From contig NZ_JABUNR010000009.1 of assembly GCF_013343715.1 (NCBI RefSeq), forward strand, positions 1 through 64,000: 64,000 nt of DNA, read 5' to 3'. The notes beneath the pieces were generated by a model, which saw nothing but the letters and a program-made list of their open reading frames with translations, ran no database searches and was not told the origin of the DNA. Of this stretch, positions 37,300 through 45,212 are shown piece by piece; position 1 is the stretch's first letter, and every line of letters begins with the position of its first letter. The DNA comes from Mesobacillus harenae (lineage in GTDB: Bacteria; Bacillota; Bacilli; Bacillales; Cytobacillaceae). The position numbers and the translations under genes are program-made.

Positions 37300-37650
37300 T
37301 TAGATTTAAGATCAAACGCTTCTGCTAGTAGTTATTGGAAGTGTAGCCAATGTTGCTGAAAAGTTAAAGAGATTGGCAAAAGTAGCCCTAGTAGATGAAT
37401 ACGCGCTTCCTCTTCCTGTGGTGTATAAACATACGTATTTGCTTCTTCCGTTGTTAGAATTGAAAGATCCCGTTAACCTGTTTCCATTCTTGCCCACATT
37501 AACTCCACTGGACCTGCCAAATAGTTTGCCTCTTCCTCTGTTTCTGCAGTAATAACTCCAATTGCTAACATGCTTTTTGGCTTGTTCATATAAATAGATG
37601 GCTTGAAATTAGAAACGAAGCATTGGAATAGCTAACCTTTTGCAAATCCT
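37300..37650 (-). pseudogene. LLM oxidoreductase remnant
   Basis: Minus-strand frames give FKPSIYMNKPKSMLAIGVIT, AETEEEANYLAGPVELMW and further LLM-like pieces, broken by stops and shifts. The AETEEEA block matches the second half of MsnO8-type LLM enzymes, not the NtaA type. It is fused on its right, through about 130 bases of unassigned sequence, to the ntaA fragment. Confidence 0.55.
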
Positions 37651-37779
37651 TGTTTGTTTAAATACTCGAACATGAAGGGCAACTTGCTTCTTTCAAGATG
37701 ATCCTCAATATGATCTTTCCATCCCTTTACTTTCTTCACTGTGAAAGGCGCTTTAACAGAACGACTTTCGGAATATTCA

Positions 37780-38145
37780 CGCACCATGACTTATAACATC
37801 TAGTGCTTCGAACTGACGTGCTAAATTATATGGATAATTAAATGTCGTTGAGAGGGTAGCAACAAGCCCAATATGTTTCGTTTCTCTGGCAACAGCCATT
37901 AGAGCTAACATAGGATCCATAGGGAACATAGGAGTCTGAGGGCCTAAGTCATTGTATAATCCAGGGGTATCGGCGATGAAGATCATTTGAAATTTTCCTT
38001 TTTCAGCTAATTTAGCCCCATCCACATAACTATCCGTATTTGTGTAGGCTGCTGGGTCGGTCCCAGGCATTCTTCAAGCGCTGAATTCAGCTCCGTATCC
38101 AGAAACCATTTGTAGTGCTAGTTGCATTTCTTTTCTTTTTTTCAT
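37780..38145 (-). pseudogene. ntaA-type monooxygenase, N-terminal fragment with nonsense codon
   Basis: ATG at 38145 (AAGGAGAAG upstream) opens a frame nearly identical to the N-terminus of the intact enzyme at 42285-43616. A TGG-to-TGA change at about 38075 stops it after some 23 codons, and homology ends at about 37780 after NYPYNLARQFEALDVIS. Thus about 120 of 443 residues remain. It is the dead half of a duplicated ntaA-marR pair. Confidence 0.75.
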
Positions 38146-38228
38146 GTATCTCTTCTCCTTTATTTCTACTAGTACTAAAAGAAACTAAGATAAATCCCTC
38201 TAAGCAAATAAGGCAAAGTAATTGATAT

Positions 38229-38363
38229 TTAGCTTACTAACTAATTTGCTAAAGGTTAATCATCTGGACAGTTCTTCTTTTGATTTCCTAACTTGCCGCG
38301 TATAACAAGCGCATTGTACTATTTAATATATTTAGGTTGCTAAATAATTATTTAGCATACTAA
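38229..38363. promoter_or_regulatory. Three TTAG-N4-CTAA sites before the ntaA fragment
   Basis: TTAGCTTACTAA (38229-38240), TTAGGTTGCTAA (38332-38343) and TTAGCATACTAA (38352-38363) lie between the ntaA fragment and marR. Confidence 0.6.
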
Positions 38364-38382
38364 ACATCGACACAGAGAAAAC

Positions 38383-38808
38383 TTAGAGTAAGTTTCTCTC
38401 CATACGCTTCATAAGATCCCTTAAAAATAAACGTTCTTCCGGTAAGATTGAATGAAGTAGTTTTTCTCGCTGTTGTTTCCATATGGACTCAACTGGTTTC
38501 TCTAATTCTTTTCCTTTATCCGTTAGATAAATGCGCATAACCCTTGCATCTTGTTTATCACGTTGACGGTAAATAAATCCGTTTTGCTCCAATGATTTAA
38601 CCATATTTGTGACCGTAGGCGGTTCACATTTTAAGTGTTCACATAGCTGCATTTGTGTTACCCCATCACCTAACCAAAGACGAGAGAGCAAATTATCTTG
38701 ACCTACATAAAGATTAAGTGCTCTAAGACTTTCACTATAATCTCTACGCATTTGGAATGAAATTTTATCTAACGACTGACGAATATCGCAATCAACGTTA
38801 TCATTCAT
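38383..38808 (-). CDS. MarR-family regulator
   Basis: A complete 141-residue MarR protein: helices up to RALNLYVGQDNLLSRLW, wHTH core DGVTQMQLCEHLKCEPPTVT and NMVKSLEQNGFIYRQRDKQD (wing), then VYLTDKGKE-like IYLTDKGKELEKPVE. The ATG start has GGTGGAGGAA upstream. A TTAGCAAGCTAA palindrome lies 28 bases before it (38836-38847), fitting autoregulation. The second copy (43795-44219) has lost one base, so this is the only working copy in the window; it probably controls the LLM genes on both sides. Confidence 0.85.
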   Translation of the reverse strand: MNDNVDCDIRQSLDKISFQMRRDYSESLRALNLYVGQDNLLSRLWLGDGVTQMQLCEHLKCEPPTVTNMVKSLEQNGFIYRQRDKQDARVMRIYLTDKGKELEKPVESIWKQQREKLLHSILPEERLFLRDLMKRMERNLL

Positions 38809-38835
38809 AGATATTCCTCCACCACTAAAAGGTAT

Positions 38836-38847
38836 TTAGCAAGCTAA
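38836..38847. promoter_or_regulatory. TTAGCAAGCTAA site upstream of marR
   Basis: It is identical to the site at 44247-44258 before the broken marR copy. Likely autoregulatory operator. Confidence 0.6.
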
Positions 38848-39031
38848 CTATATCACGGTTAAAATTTAGTTGTCAATTTATTAAACAGACCTCCTCACAT
38901 TTATCGGGCTAGATTATTTAAATCCAGATTCTAAAGTATTGATCCAACAATAAGAGGTAACCCTTGATCCCATCAGCTGTTTCACACTGAAATGACCAGA
39001 CTACCTGGGTAATGCACCTTATTTCTGCTAA

Positions 39032-39061
39032 TTGACTTATCGAAAAAATTCGATATATAAT
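39032..39061 (+). promoter_or_regulatory. arsR-type promoter with operator in the spacer
   Basis: TTGACT (39032-39037) and TATAAT (39056-39061) are 18 bases apart. The spacer TATCGAAAAAATTCGATA is a perfect inverted repeat (7-bp arms, AAAA loop). The start codon at 39069 is 8 bases after the -10, so the mRNA should be leaderless or nearly so. Confidence 0.75.
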
Positions 39062-39068
39062 ATGGACT

Positions 39069-39383
39069 ATGGAACCAATCGATGTTTTTAAGGCGTTATC
39101 AAACAAAACTAGACTTAACATTTTACTGTGGCTGAAGGATCCTGAGAAGCATTTTCCTAAACAAGGCGCTCACCTGCCAAAGGAGGTAAGTTATAAAGGG
39201 GGAGTATGTGTAGGGGACATTCAAGAAAAAGCCGAAGCTTCTCAATCTACCGTATCTCACTACTTAAATATGATGCAGAAAGCCGGTCTTCTTGAATCTG
39301 TTCGTTACGGTCAATGGACGTACTACCGAAGAAACGAAGAAGCCATTCGTCAGTTTGCTGAATATCTTAAAACAGAAATCTGA
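39069..39383 (+). CDS. ArsR/SmtB-family regulator
   Basis: A 104-residue wHTH protein beginning MEPIDVFKALSNKTRLNILL, with recognition-helix region ASQSTVSHYLNMMQKAGLLE and wing VRYGQWTYYRRNEEA. The CVGDIQEKAEAS part has a single Cys, not the metal-binding CxC/CVCDL motif, so metal sensing is not supported. No ribosome binding site is possible before the ATG, because the -10 is 8 bases upstream. A terminator follows, then the DUF606 transporter pair, its probable target or neighbour. Confidence 0.85.
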   Translation: MEPIDVFKALSNKTRLNILLWLKDPEKHFPKQGAHLPKEVSYKGGVCVGDIQEKAEASQSTVSHYLNMMQKAGLLESVRYGQWTYYRRNEEAIRQFAEYLKTEI

Positions 39384-39405
39384 GTTGGTTGATTTCTGTT
39401 TTTTT
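39371..39405 (+). terminator. Intrinsic terminator after arsR
   Basis: AACAGAAATC-TGAGTTGGTT-GATTTCTGTT followed by TTTTT. It overlaps the last codons of the ArsR gene. Confidence 0.85.
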
Positions 39406-39471
39406 ATAACACGTTATATCGATTATTCTAGATATCTAAAAATAAAGATCTCAGGAGGAGGAATTTATTCC

Positions 39472-39900
39472 ATGCGTTACATCTCATATATATTAGCGCT
39501 ATTAGCAGGGGCAGCGCTTAGTTTTGAAGGAGCTATTTACGGTGAATTAGGGAAAACGATAGGAAAGCTAGAAACAAGTTTTTATAACTTCTTTGTTGGT
39601 TCAATCATCCTCGGATTATTATGGCTTTTCTTTGGGAAAGGTAAACTGTCTTATGCAGTTGAAGCACCTAAATGGACACTACTTGGTGGTGTCTTGGGGG
39701 TTGTTTATTTAACATCTATCGTAATTAGTGTTCCATTTGTCGGTGTCGGAATCACTATGGTTGCAGTAATTATTGGCCAATTAGCAATGAGTATGATAGT
39801 TGAACATTATGGTTGGCTTGGAAGCAAGAAATCTAGAATCAATAAAGAAAAAATATTAGCCATTATCTCAATGGTTATAGCACTAGTTTTAGTATACTAG
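39472..39900 (+). CDS. DUF606 (YdcZ-type) DMT transporter subunit 1
   Basis: A 142-residue membrane protein with about five hydrophobic helices (YISYILALLAGAALSFEGAI; FFVGSIILGLLWLFF; LLGGVLGVVYLTSIVI; GITMVAVIIGQLAMSMIV; ILAIISMVIALVLVY). This is half-size DUF606, usually encoded as a pair that forms one transporter. The ATG at 39472 has AGGAGGAGG upstream; a longer frame from 39292 overlaps arsR and is rejected. The second half follows 11 bases later. Substrate unknown. Confidence 0.8.
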   Translation: MRYISYILALLAGAALSFEGAIYGELGKTIGKLETSFYNFFVGSIILGLLWLFFGKGKLSYAVEAPKWTLLGGVLGVVYLTSIVISVPFVGVGITMVAVIIGQLAMSMIVEHYGWLGSKKSRINKEKILAIISMVIALVLVY

Positions 39901-39911
39901 GAGGTCTAAGA

Positions 39912-40376
39912 ATGGGAATATTAATGATTCTATTCACCTTTTTAGGTGGAATCACATTAAGCGCACAGTCAGCTATAAATGGTACGTTCAGTCGTAAAGC
40001 AGGAACAATCGAAACGACACTTTTAACTTTTCTAACTGGAACAATGTTTCTAGCTATTTTTATTCTCTTTTTTGGTAATGGAAATGTGTTTGCTATTTTA
40101 GAAGTACCTAAATGGCAGTTAAGCGCCGTATTTTTAGGAGTATTGTTTTTACTATTTATTATCGCTGCTGTTCCTAAAATTGGGGTTATTGCAACCAATA
40201 TTACCGTTATCATAGGTCAGCTTGTAATCGGTATTGTTATTGACAATTTCGGCTGGTTCAATAGTTTAGTCATTCCTTTAGATATGAAACGTTATTTTGC
40301 ATTACTATTTATGATCATTGCTCTTTATTTTATCTACAGAGGAAATAAACGTGCCAGCGAAGAAACCACTGCCTAA
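39912..40376 (+). CDS. DUF606 (YdcZ-type) DMT transporter subunit 2
   Basis: A 154-residue partner of the preceding protein with the same helix plan (LMILFTFLGGITLSAQSAIN; LLTFLTGTMFLAIFILFF; AVFLGVLFLLFIIAAV; VTVIIGQL-like ITVIIGQLVIGIVIDNFGWF; ALLFMIIALYFIYRG). AGGAGG precedes the ATG. The pair ends in a strong terminator. Both halves share the pattern IIGQL...GW, as expected of an internal duplication split into two genes. Confidence 0.8.
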   Translation: MGILMILFTFLGGITLSAQSAINGTFSRKAGTIETTLLTFLTGTMFLAIFILFFGNGNVFAILEVPKWQLSAVFLGVLFLLFIIAAVPKIGVIATNITVIIGQLVIGIVIDNFGWFNSLVIPLDMKRYFALLFMIIALYFIYRGNKRASEETTA

Positions 40377-40393
40377 TATAACTAAATAATTTG

Positions 40394-40434
40394 AAACGCT
40401 GCAATCGTTAAAAAGATGATTACAGCGTTTTTTT
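40394..40434 (+). terminator. Intrinsic terminator after the DUF606 pair
   Basis: AAACGCTGCAATC and GATTACAGCGTTT form the stem, followed by TTTTTAT. Between 40435 and 40758 I see no gene; a repeat of ACGATCACCTTGAAGTGACCG (40552-40572) forms a further hairpin. Confidence 0.8.
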
Positions 40435-40758
40435 ATTAGCTAAAATGACCCAATTGAACTTAAATGTTCGTTAATTTAAGTGGATTATCACACAGAGTCG
40501 GTCGGCTAAAAAATGAATACCTTTGCTACGCAGTATGTGTCAAATAGGAAAAACGATCACCTTGAAGTGACCGTTAAAAAGTTATTAATAAGTTACCAGT
40601 ACCTTTGTACTGTGTAATAGCGCTGCTTTCCATTAAAAATACTATTATTAGAAAAATCTTAGTGACAACATCAATGTCACTAAGATTTAGTAATTAAATA
40701 CACAGGGTCAACTTATATATTATTTTTCTCAGTAACCCTGGTGTTATTTATGAAAACA

Positions 40759-42192
40759 TCAATGAGCCGAATATCTCTCCTCGTGATTGACTACGCGGCG
40801 AATGAAAAATGCTAAAATCAAGCCAATTAATGCTATGATCATCGTGAACCAAAACACGTTTTGTGATCCTGCTGTCATCGCTTTTGCTATTTCGTTCAGC
40901 CTAGTCGGATCTGAGGAGCCGTGCAAGTATTTCTCCATACCACCCGTAAGGATGCTGACTGCTACAGCAATTCCAATTGCGCCTGCCACCTGCTGCAGTG
41001 TGTTTAAGACTGCCGTGCCGTGCGGGTATAACTCCGGCGGCAATTGATTTAGCCCGTTCGTTTGAGCTGGCATCCATACCATGCCTACCCCAACCATGAG
41101 ACCGATATGCAATGCCACGATAAATGCCACTGAAGAAGCAGGAGAAAGTGTAGTGAAGAACCATAACATGACTGAAACAATCACGAATCCGGGAATAACT
41201 AGCCATTTTGGTCCATATTTATCGAACAAATGCCCCATTCGCGGGGAGAGGATACCGTTCAAAGCGCTACCCGGCAAAAGCATGAGTCCCGCAGTAAACA
41301 CAGACAACCCTGCACCTGTCTGTAGAAACATCGGCAGAATAATCATACTCGACATAATAATCATCATACATGACAGTACCAGAAGCAGCCCAACGACATA
41401 CATCGGATACTTGAAAACGCTCAGGTTCATCATCGGATCATTCATTAAGATTTGACGCAGTACGAACAGCACCAGCGCGACAAGCCCAACAATGATTGAA
41501 GTAAGCACAACTACACTGCCCCATCCTTCAGATCCTTCGCCTGCTTTACTGAAACCAAAGACAACTCCTCCAAAGCCAATTGTTGACAATGCGACAGACA
41601 GCAGATCTATCCGAGGCTTCGTGACATCGGTGACATTTTCCAAATACTTCAGTCCTATCAACATCCCTATAATCAGGAACGGAAGCGAGAACCAGAAGAT
41701 ATAATGCCATGAAAAATACTCAATTAATAGACCGCCTATGGTCGGACCGGTTGCTGGCGCAAACATGATAACAAGTCCGACAAACCCCATTGCCGCCCCC
41801 CGCTTTTCAAGCGGATATATGACGAGAATTGTATTGAACAAGAGTGGGAGCAACAAGCTCATACCTACTGCCTGTAAAACTCGGGCGAACATTAACATTC
41901 CAAAATTGATAGCCATCGCTGCGATCAATGTCCCGACGATCAAGCTGATGAGCGAACCTGTGAAGAGCTGTCTTGTAGTAAACATCTGTAACAACAACCC
42001 ACTTATTGGCATTAAAATGCCTAGAGTCAACAAGAATCCAGTTGTTAACCACTGGGCAGTTGCGGGCGTAATTTGGAATACTTCCATTAAATTAGTCATT
42101 GCTATATTAAGGGCAGTTTCGCTGAACATACCAACGAAACCGCAGATAAGCAACGATGCCATAATGGCACGCGTATTAAATTTATTCTTCAT
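40759..42192 (-). CDS. DHA2-family MFS multidrug exporter
   Basis: A 477-residue membrane protein with about 14 helices, of the EmrB/QacA (DHA2, LmrB/MdeA-like) group. Motifs: TTGFLLTLGILMPISGLL (helix 2), the loop-2 segment FTTRQLFTGSL, ARVLQAVGMSLLLPLLF and FAPATGPTIGGLLIEYFSWH (antiporter motif C). It should export drugs or toxic metabolites by proton antiport. ATG at 42192 with AAGGAG ten bases upstream is preferred to a longer frame starting at 42246. It follows the ntaA gene (42285-43616) on the same strand, so it could export a substrate or product of that enzyme. Confidence 0.85.
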   Translation of the reverse strand: MKNKFNTRAIMASLLICGFVGMFSETALNIAMTNLMEVFQITPATAQWLTTGFLLTLGILMPISGLLLQMFTTRQLFTGSLISLIVGTLIAAMAINFGMLMFARVLQAVGMSLLLPLLFNTILVIYPLEKRGAAMGFVGLVIMFAPATGPTIGGLLIEYFSWHYIFWFSLPFLIIGMLIGLKYLENVTDVTKPRIDLLSVALSTIGFGGVVFGFSKAGEGSEGWGSVVVLTSIIVGLVALVLFVLRQILMNDPMMNLSVFKYPMYVVGLLLVLSCMMIIMSSMIILPMFLQTGAGLSVFTAGLMLLPGSALNGILSPRMGHLFDKYGPKWLVIPGFVIVSVMLWFFTTLSPASSVAFIVALHIGLMVGVGMVWMPAQTNGLNQLPPELYPHGTAVLNTLQQVAGAIGIAVAVSILTGGMEKYLHGSSDPTRLNEIAKAMTAGSQNVFWFTMIIALIGLILAFFIRRVVNHEERYSAH

Positions 42193-42284
42193 TTTTTTAT
42201 CTCCTTGTAAATAAACTAAATTAATAATTAATAGAATAATTTTCACAAACCATTGTGGCGTAGATACTCAAGTTTTAATTCTCT

Positions 42285-43616
42285 TTATATCAACCTTCCG
42301 TATTGATAAGGAACTCCCATGTTCTCGCGCAATGTTTTTCCTTCATAATCCTTGTGAAACAAACCGCGCTCCTGTAAAATCGGGACAACCTTTTCCACAA
42401 AATCAGCGACTCCATCATAGGCTATATCCGGAACAACCGAGAAGCCATCACATGCACCAGCCAAAAACCATTCTTCCAAGAAAGCGGCAACTTGTACGGG
42501 GGTGCCTGCAACTACTGGATGATAGTTAATGACCCCATGCGAAAGAACATCTCGAATGGATAGACCTTTTTGCAGCAGTTCTAAGGCTCTGTGGGAACGT
42601 GGATCCATAGGGTTGGCGTATGCATTTTTCAACATGTCAGTTGCTAAAGGTTGATCAATATCTAACGAATTCACCGATAGTGGTAATCCAACCATTGAAC
42701 CAAGGTACCTTACCCTACTTGGAATCTCTTCAGGATTAAAACTCATAAGCTGTCTTCGTCGTTCTAAACCTTCTTCTTCAGTTGAACCTATGGAAAACAT
42801 AAAACCTGCATACATCTTGATGTCATCAGGATCCCGCCCAAAACGAGCTGCACTTTGTCGAAGCGCTTGCCTATGTTCACGAGCAGATTCTATATCATAA
42901 GGATTTGCATAGACACCAGATGCGTACATACCCGCCAATTCCAATCCTTCATTTCCTCCGCCTGCTTGAAAAATAACTGGCTGACCTTGCTCAGAAGGGG
43001 GGATTGGCAAAGGACCACGAGATGCATAATACCGCCCTTTAAGATTGATAGGCTGAATTTTGTCCATGTCGGCAAATTTTCCACCTTCTACATCTAACGT
43101 CCAGGCGTCTGATTCCCAGCTCCCCCACAATGCTTGAACAACTTGTATGGATTCATGAGCCATGTCATATCTTTCTTTGCGATTGGCAACCTGATTACCA
43201 AAATTTGCTGCCGCTAATGGCTCGGATGTGGTGACAGCATTCCATCCTACACGTCCATTACTTATAACATCGAGTGCTTTGAATTGACGTGCTATGTTGT
43301 ATGGATAATTAAATGTCGTTGATAGTGTAGCAACAAGACCAATATGTTTCGTTTCTCTAGCTATAGCCATTAGTGCTAACATAGGATCCATAGGAAAACT
43401 AGGAGTATGAGGACCCAAATCAACCGTTAATGCAGGAGTATCCGCGATAAAGATCATTTGAAATTTTCCTTGTTCAGCCAATTTAGCCCCCTCCACATAC
43501 CTATCCATACTTGTATAGGCTGCTGGATCTGTACCAGGCATTCTCCAAGCGCTGAATTCAGCTCCATATCCAGAAACCATTTGTAATGCTAGTTGCATCT
43601 CTTTTCTTTTCTCCAT
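42285..43616 (-). CDS. NtaA/SnaA/DszA-type flavin monooxygenase
   Basis: A 443-residue LLM enzyme with all hallmark segments: EFSAWRMPGTDPAAYTSMDR, GKFQMIFIADTPALTVDLG, LVATLSTTFNYPYNIARQFK, SNGRVGWNAVTTSEPLAAAN, QPVIFQAGGGNEGLELA, and the C-terminal LRENMGVPYQYGRLI. The family oxidises aminopolycarboxylates, sulfur compounds or similar with FMNH2 from a separate reductase. ATG at 43616 has AAAGGAGAAG eight bases upstream. Its N-terminus is duplicated, in broken form, at 37780-38145. TTAG-N4-CTAA sites lie upstream, so the MarR protein at 38383-38808 probably controls it. Confidence 0.85.
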   Translation of the reverse strand: MEKRKEMQLALQMVSGYGAEFSAWRMPGTDPAAYTSMDRYVEGAKLAEQGKFQMIFIADTPALTVDLGPHTPSFPMDPMLALMAIARETKHIGLVATLSTTFNYPYNIARQFKALDVISNGRVGWNAVTTSEPLAAANFGNQVANRKERYDMAHESIQVVQALWGSWESDAWTLDVEGGKFADMDKIQPINLKGRYYASRGPLPIPPSEQGQPVIFQAGGGNEGLELAGMYASGVYANPYDIESAREHRQALRQSAARFGRDPDDIKMYAGFMFSIGSTEEEGLERRRQLMSFNPEEIPSRVRYLGSMVGLPLSVNSLDIDQPLATDMLKNAYANPMDPRSHRALELLQKGLSIRDVLSHGVINYHPVVAGTPVQVAAFLEEWFLAGACDGFSVVPDIAYDGVADFVEKVVPILQERGLFHKDYEGKTLRENMGVPYQYGRLI

Positions 43617-43763
43617 GTATCTCTTCTCCTTTATTTTAAAAGAGCTCCCAAATAACAAATGAGCCGTAGTATATTACAGTATATTTGAAAGCCAGAAAGT
43701 ATTTAGCTTGCAACTAATTTAGTGGATTTTATAACCTTTTTACGATATAGCAACTATTTATAT

Positions 43764-43775
43764 TTAGTATGCTAA
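43764..43775. promoter_or_regulatory. TTAGTATGCTAA site before ntaA
   Basis: An exact TTAG-N4-CTAA palindrome about 150 bases upstream of the ntaA start; a looser TTAG-N7-CTAA lies at 43702-43716. Confidence 0.6.
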
Positions 43776-43794
43776 CTATCAACATAGAGAAAAC

Positions 43795-44219
43795 TTAAAA
43801 CAAGTTTCTCTCCATGCGCTTCTTTAGTTCTCTTAAGATTAAGAGTTCTTCCGGTGAGATTGAATGAAGTAATTTTGCTTGCTGCTGTTTCCATATGAAA
43901 TCAACTGGTTCCTCTAATTTTTTGCCTTTGTCCGTTAGATAAATTCGCATTATCCTTGCATCTTGTATATCACGTTTCCGATATATGAATCCATTTAGCT
44001 CCAGTGATTTAACCATATTTGTTACCGTAGGGGTTCGCACTTTAAATGTTCACATGGTTGCATTTGTGTTATTCCATCACCTAACCACAAACGAGCTAGT
44101 AATCTATCCTGCCCTACATGAAGATTAAGTTCTCTTAAATTTCCGCTATAGTCTCTGCGCATTTTGGATGATACTTTATCTAGTGACTCACGAATATCGC
44201 ATCTAACCTTATCGTTCAT
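43795..44219 (-). pseudogene. MarR-family regulator, one-base deletion
   Basis: The N-terminal 60 codons from 44219 (NDKVRCDIRESLDKVSSKMR onwards) and the C-terminal part (TPTVTNMVKSLELNGFIYRK) match the intact MarR at 38383-38808. Near 44030 the DNA reads GTAGGGGTTCGC where the intact copy has GTAGGCGGTTCAC, so one base is missing and the frame shifts within the DNA-binding helix-turn-helix. The two pieces overlap in different frames. It is the dead partner of the intact ntaA gene at 42285-43616. Confidence 0.8.
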
Positions 44220-44246
44220 AGATGTGCCTCCACTACTGAAATATAC

Positions 44247-44258
44247 TTAGCAAGCTAA
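44247..44258. promoter_or_regulatory. TTAGCAAGCTAA site upstream of the broken marR
   Basis: Identical to the site at 38836-38847. Confidence 0.6.
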
Positions 44259-44505
44259 CTATATCACATTATTTAGTTGTCCATCTAACTTAAGAGACCT
44301 ACTCTCATTTTATCCGGCTGAATTTATCTAGAACGGACGACAAAAGGATGGATCCATGCATCCAATCATCTGTTAAACACTGATATGTCCGGAATCTGTA
44401 TATAACACGTTTTGCCTATCAACTTGTTGTATGGAGTAATTTTGTTACAGACACTAGAATAAAACGAATTCTCCATTTTTAAAAGAGGGCAATAAAAGTT
44501 GCCAT

Positions 44506-44523
44506 AGTACATTTTTTTGTACC
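44506..44523. promoter_or_regulatory. Second copy of the HxlR-linked palindrome
   Basis: AGTACATTTTTTTGTACC equals the reverse complement of the site at 45016-45033 at 17 of 18 bases. It lies about 110 bases beyond the end of the HxlR gene in a gap (44259-44630) that has no credible gene. It may be the operator of a lost target. Confidence 0.5.
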
Positions 44524-44630
44524 TAATAGCTTGGTTATTACAAAAAAGCTGCCACAATGACAGCCTCGACCTTAAACCATTTAGTTTTGAATTAGTGGTA
44601 ACTTGTAACCAATGAATGTGGGAGCTTTGG

Positions 44631-44999
44631 TTAGTCTGCCTGCTCCCCAAACTTCTTCCCGAACTCTTCCATCAAATCAATAATAGGGATTAATTCTTCC
44701 CCTTTTGTGGTTAGTGAATACTCAACACGAGGAGGAACCTCTGGAAAAACTTTGCGATTAATTAAACCATCTGTTTCCAGTTCTCGAAGTTGCTTTGTAA
44801 GAGACCCTTGTGAAATATCCCATAGAAAGGCTTTAATTTCACTATAGCGACGCTCTTTGCTCTTTAAATACCATAGAATTACATATTTCCAACGTCCGGA
44901 GAGGATATTTTGGGTATAAGCAATGCCGTAAAATTCTCTTTGCTCCTTTATACACTCTTTATCAAATCCATCCTTACATATCCTAGACACCGTCTTCAC
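44631..44999 (-). CDS. HxlR-family regulator
   Basis: A 122-residue HxlR wHTH protein: an N-terminal KDGFDKECIKEQREFYGIAY, then ILSGRWKYVILWYLKSKERR (the G.WK..IL..L.....F.EL signature), SQGSLTKQLRELETDGLINR and VFPEVPPRVEYSLTTKGEEL. The two N-terminal Cys (residues 8 and 16) could act in redox or electrophile sensing, as in related HxlR proteins. The palindrome 45016-45033 lies 16 bases before its start. It diverges from the oxidoreductase gene at 45213, its likely target. Confidence 0.85.
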   Translation of the reverse strand: MKTVSRICKDGFDKECIKEQREFYGIAYTQNILSGRWKYVILWYLKSKERRYSEIKAFLWDISQGSLTKQLRELETDGLINRKVFPEVPPRVEYSLTTKGEELIPIIDLMEEFGKKFGEQAD

Positions 45000-45015
45000 C
45001 TGCCTTCTACTGTTA

Positions 45016-45033
45016 AGTACAAAAAAATGTACT
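45016..45033. promoter_or_regulatory. 18-bp palindrome, probable HxlR operator
   Basis: AGTACAAAAAAATGTACT has perfect AGTACA/TGTACT arms. It sits between the divergent HxlR and oxidoreductase genes. Confidence 0.65.
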
Positions 45034-45212
45034 ACGTCATTTTTTATTGCCTACTTCAAAAAGATGAGAAATGATTTTATTCTAGTATATGTAACAGAAA
45101 TACTCAATACGTTTTTATTATCTAATATGTGTTTACCGTTTGATAAACATATGATTGTGTAACTTTAAGCTCAATAATTCTTTTATAAACAAATACTTTA
45201 GGAGGAACAATC

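Noticed and set aside
37312..37497. Separate 61-codon gene
   Set aside because: The frame is an out-of-frame reading of the LLM remnant 37300-37650.
41738..42214. Plus-strand ORF of 158 codons
   Set aside because: It is the shadow of the MFS exporter on the other strand, whose transmembrane pattern is clear.
44366..44650. Minus-strand ORF of 94 codons after hxlR
   Set aside because: Composition is not protein-like, there is no binding site, and it contains the palindrome 44506-44523.
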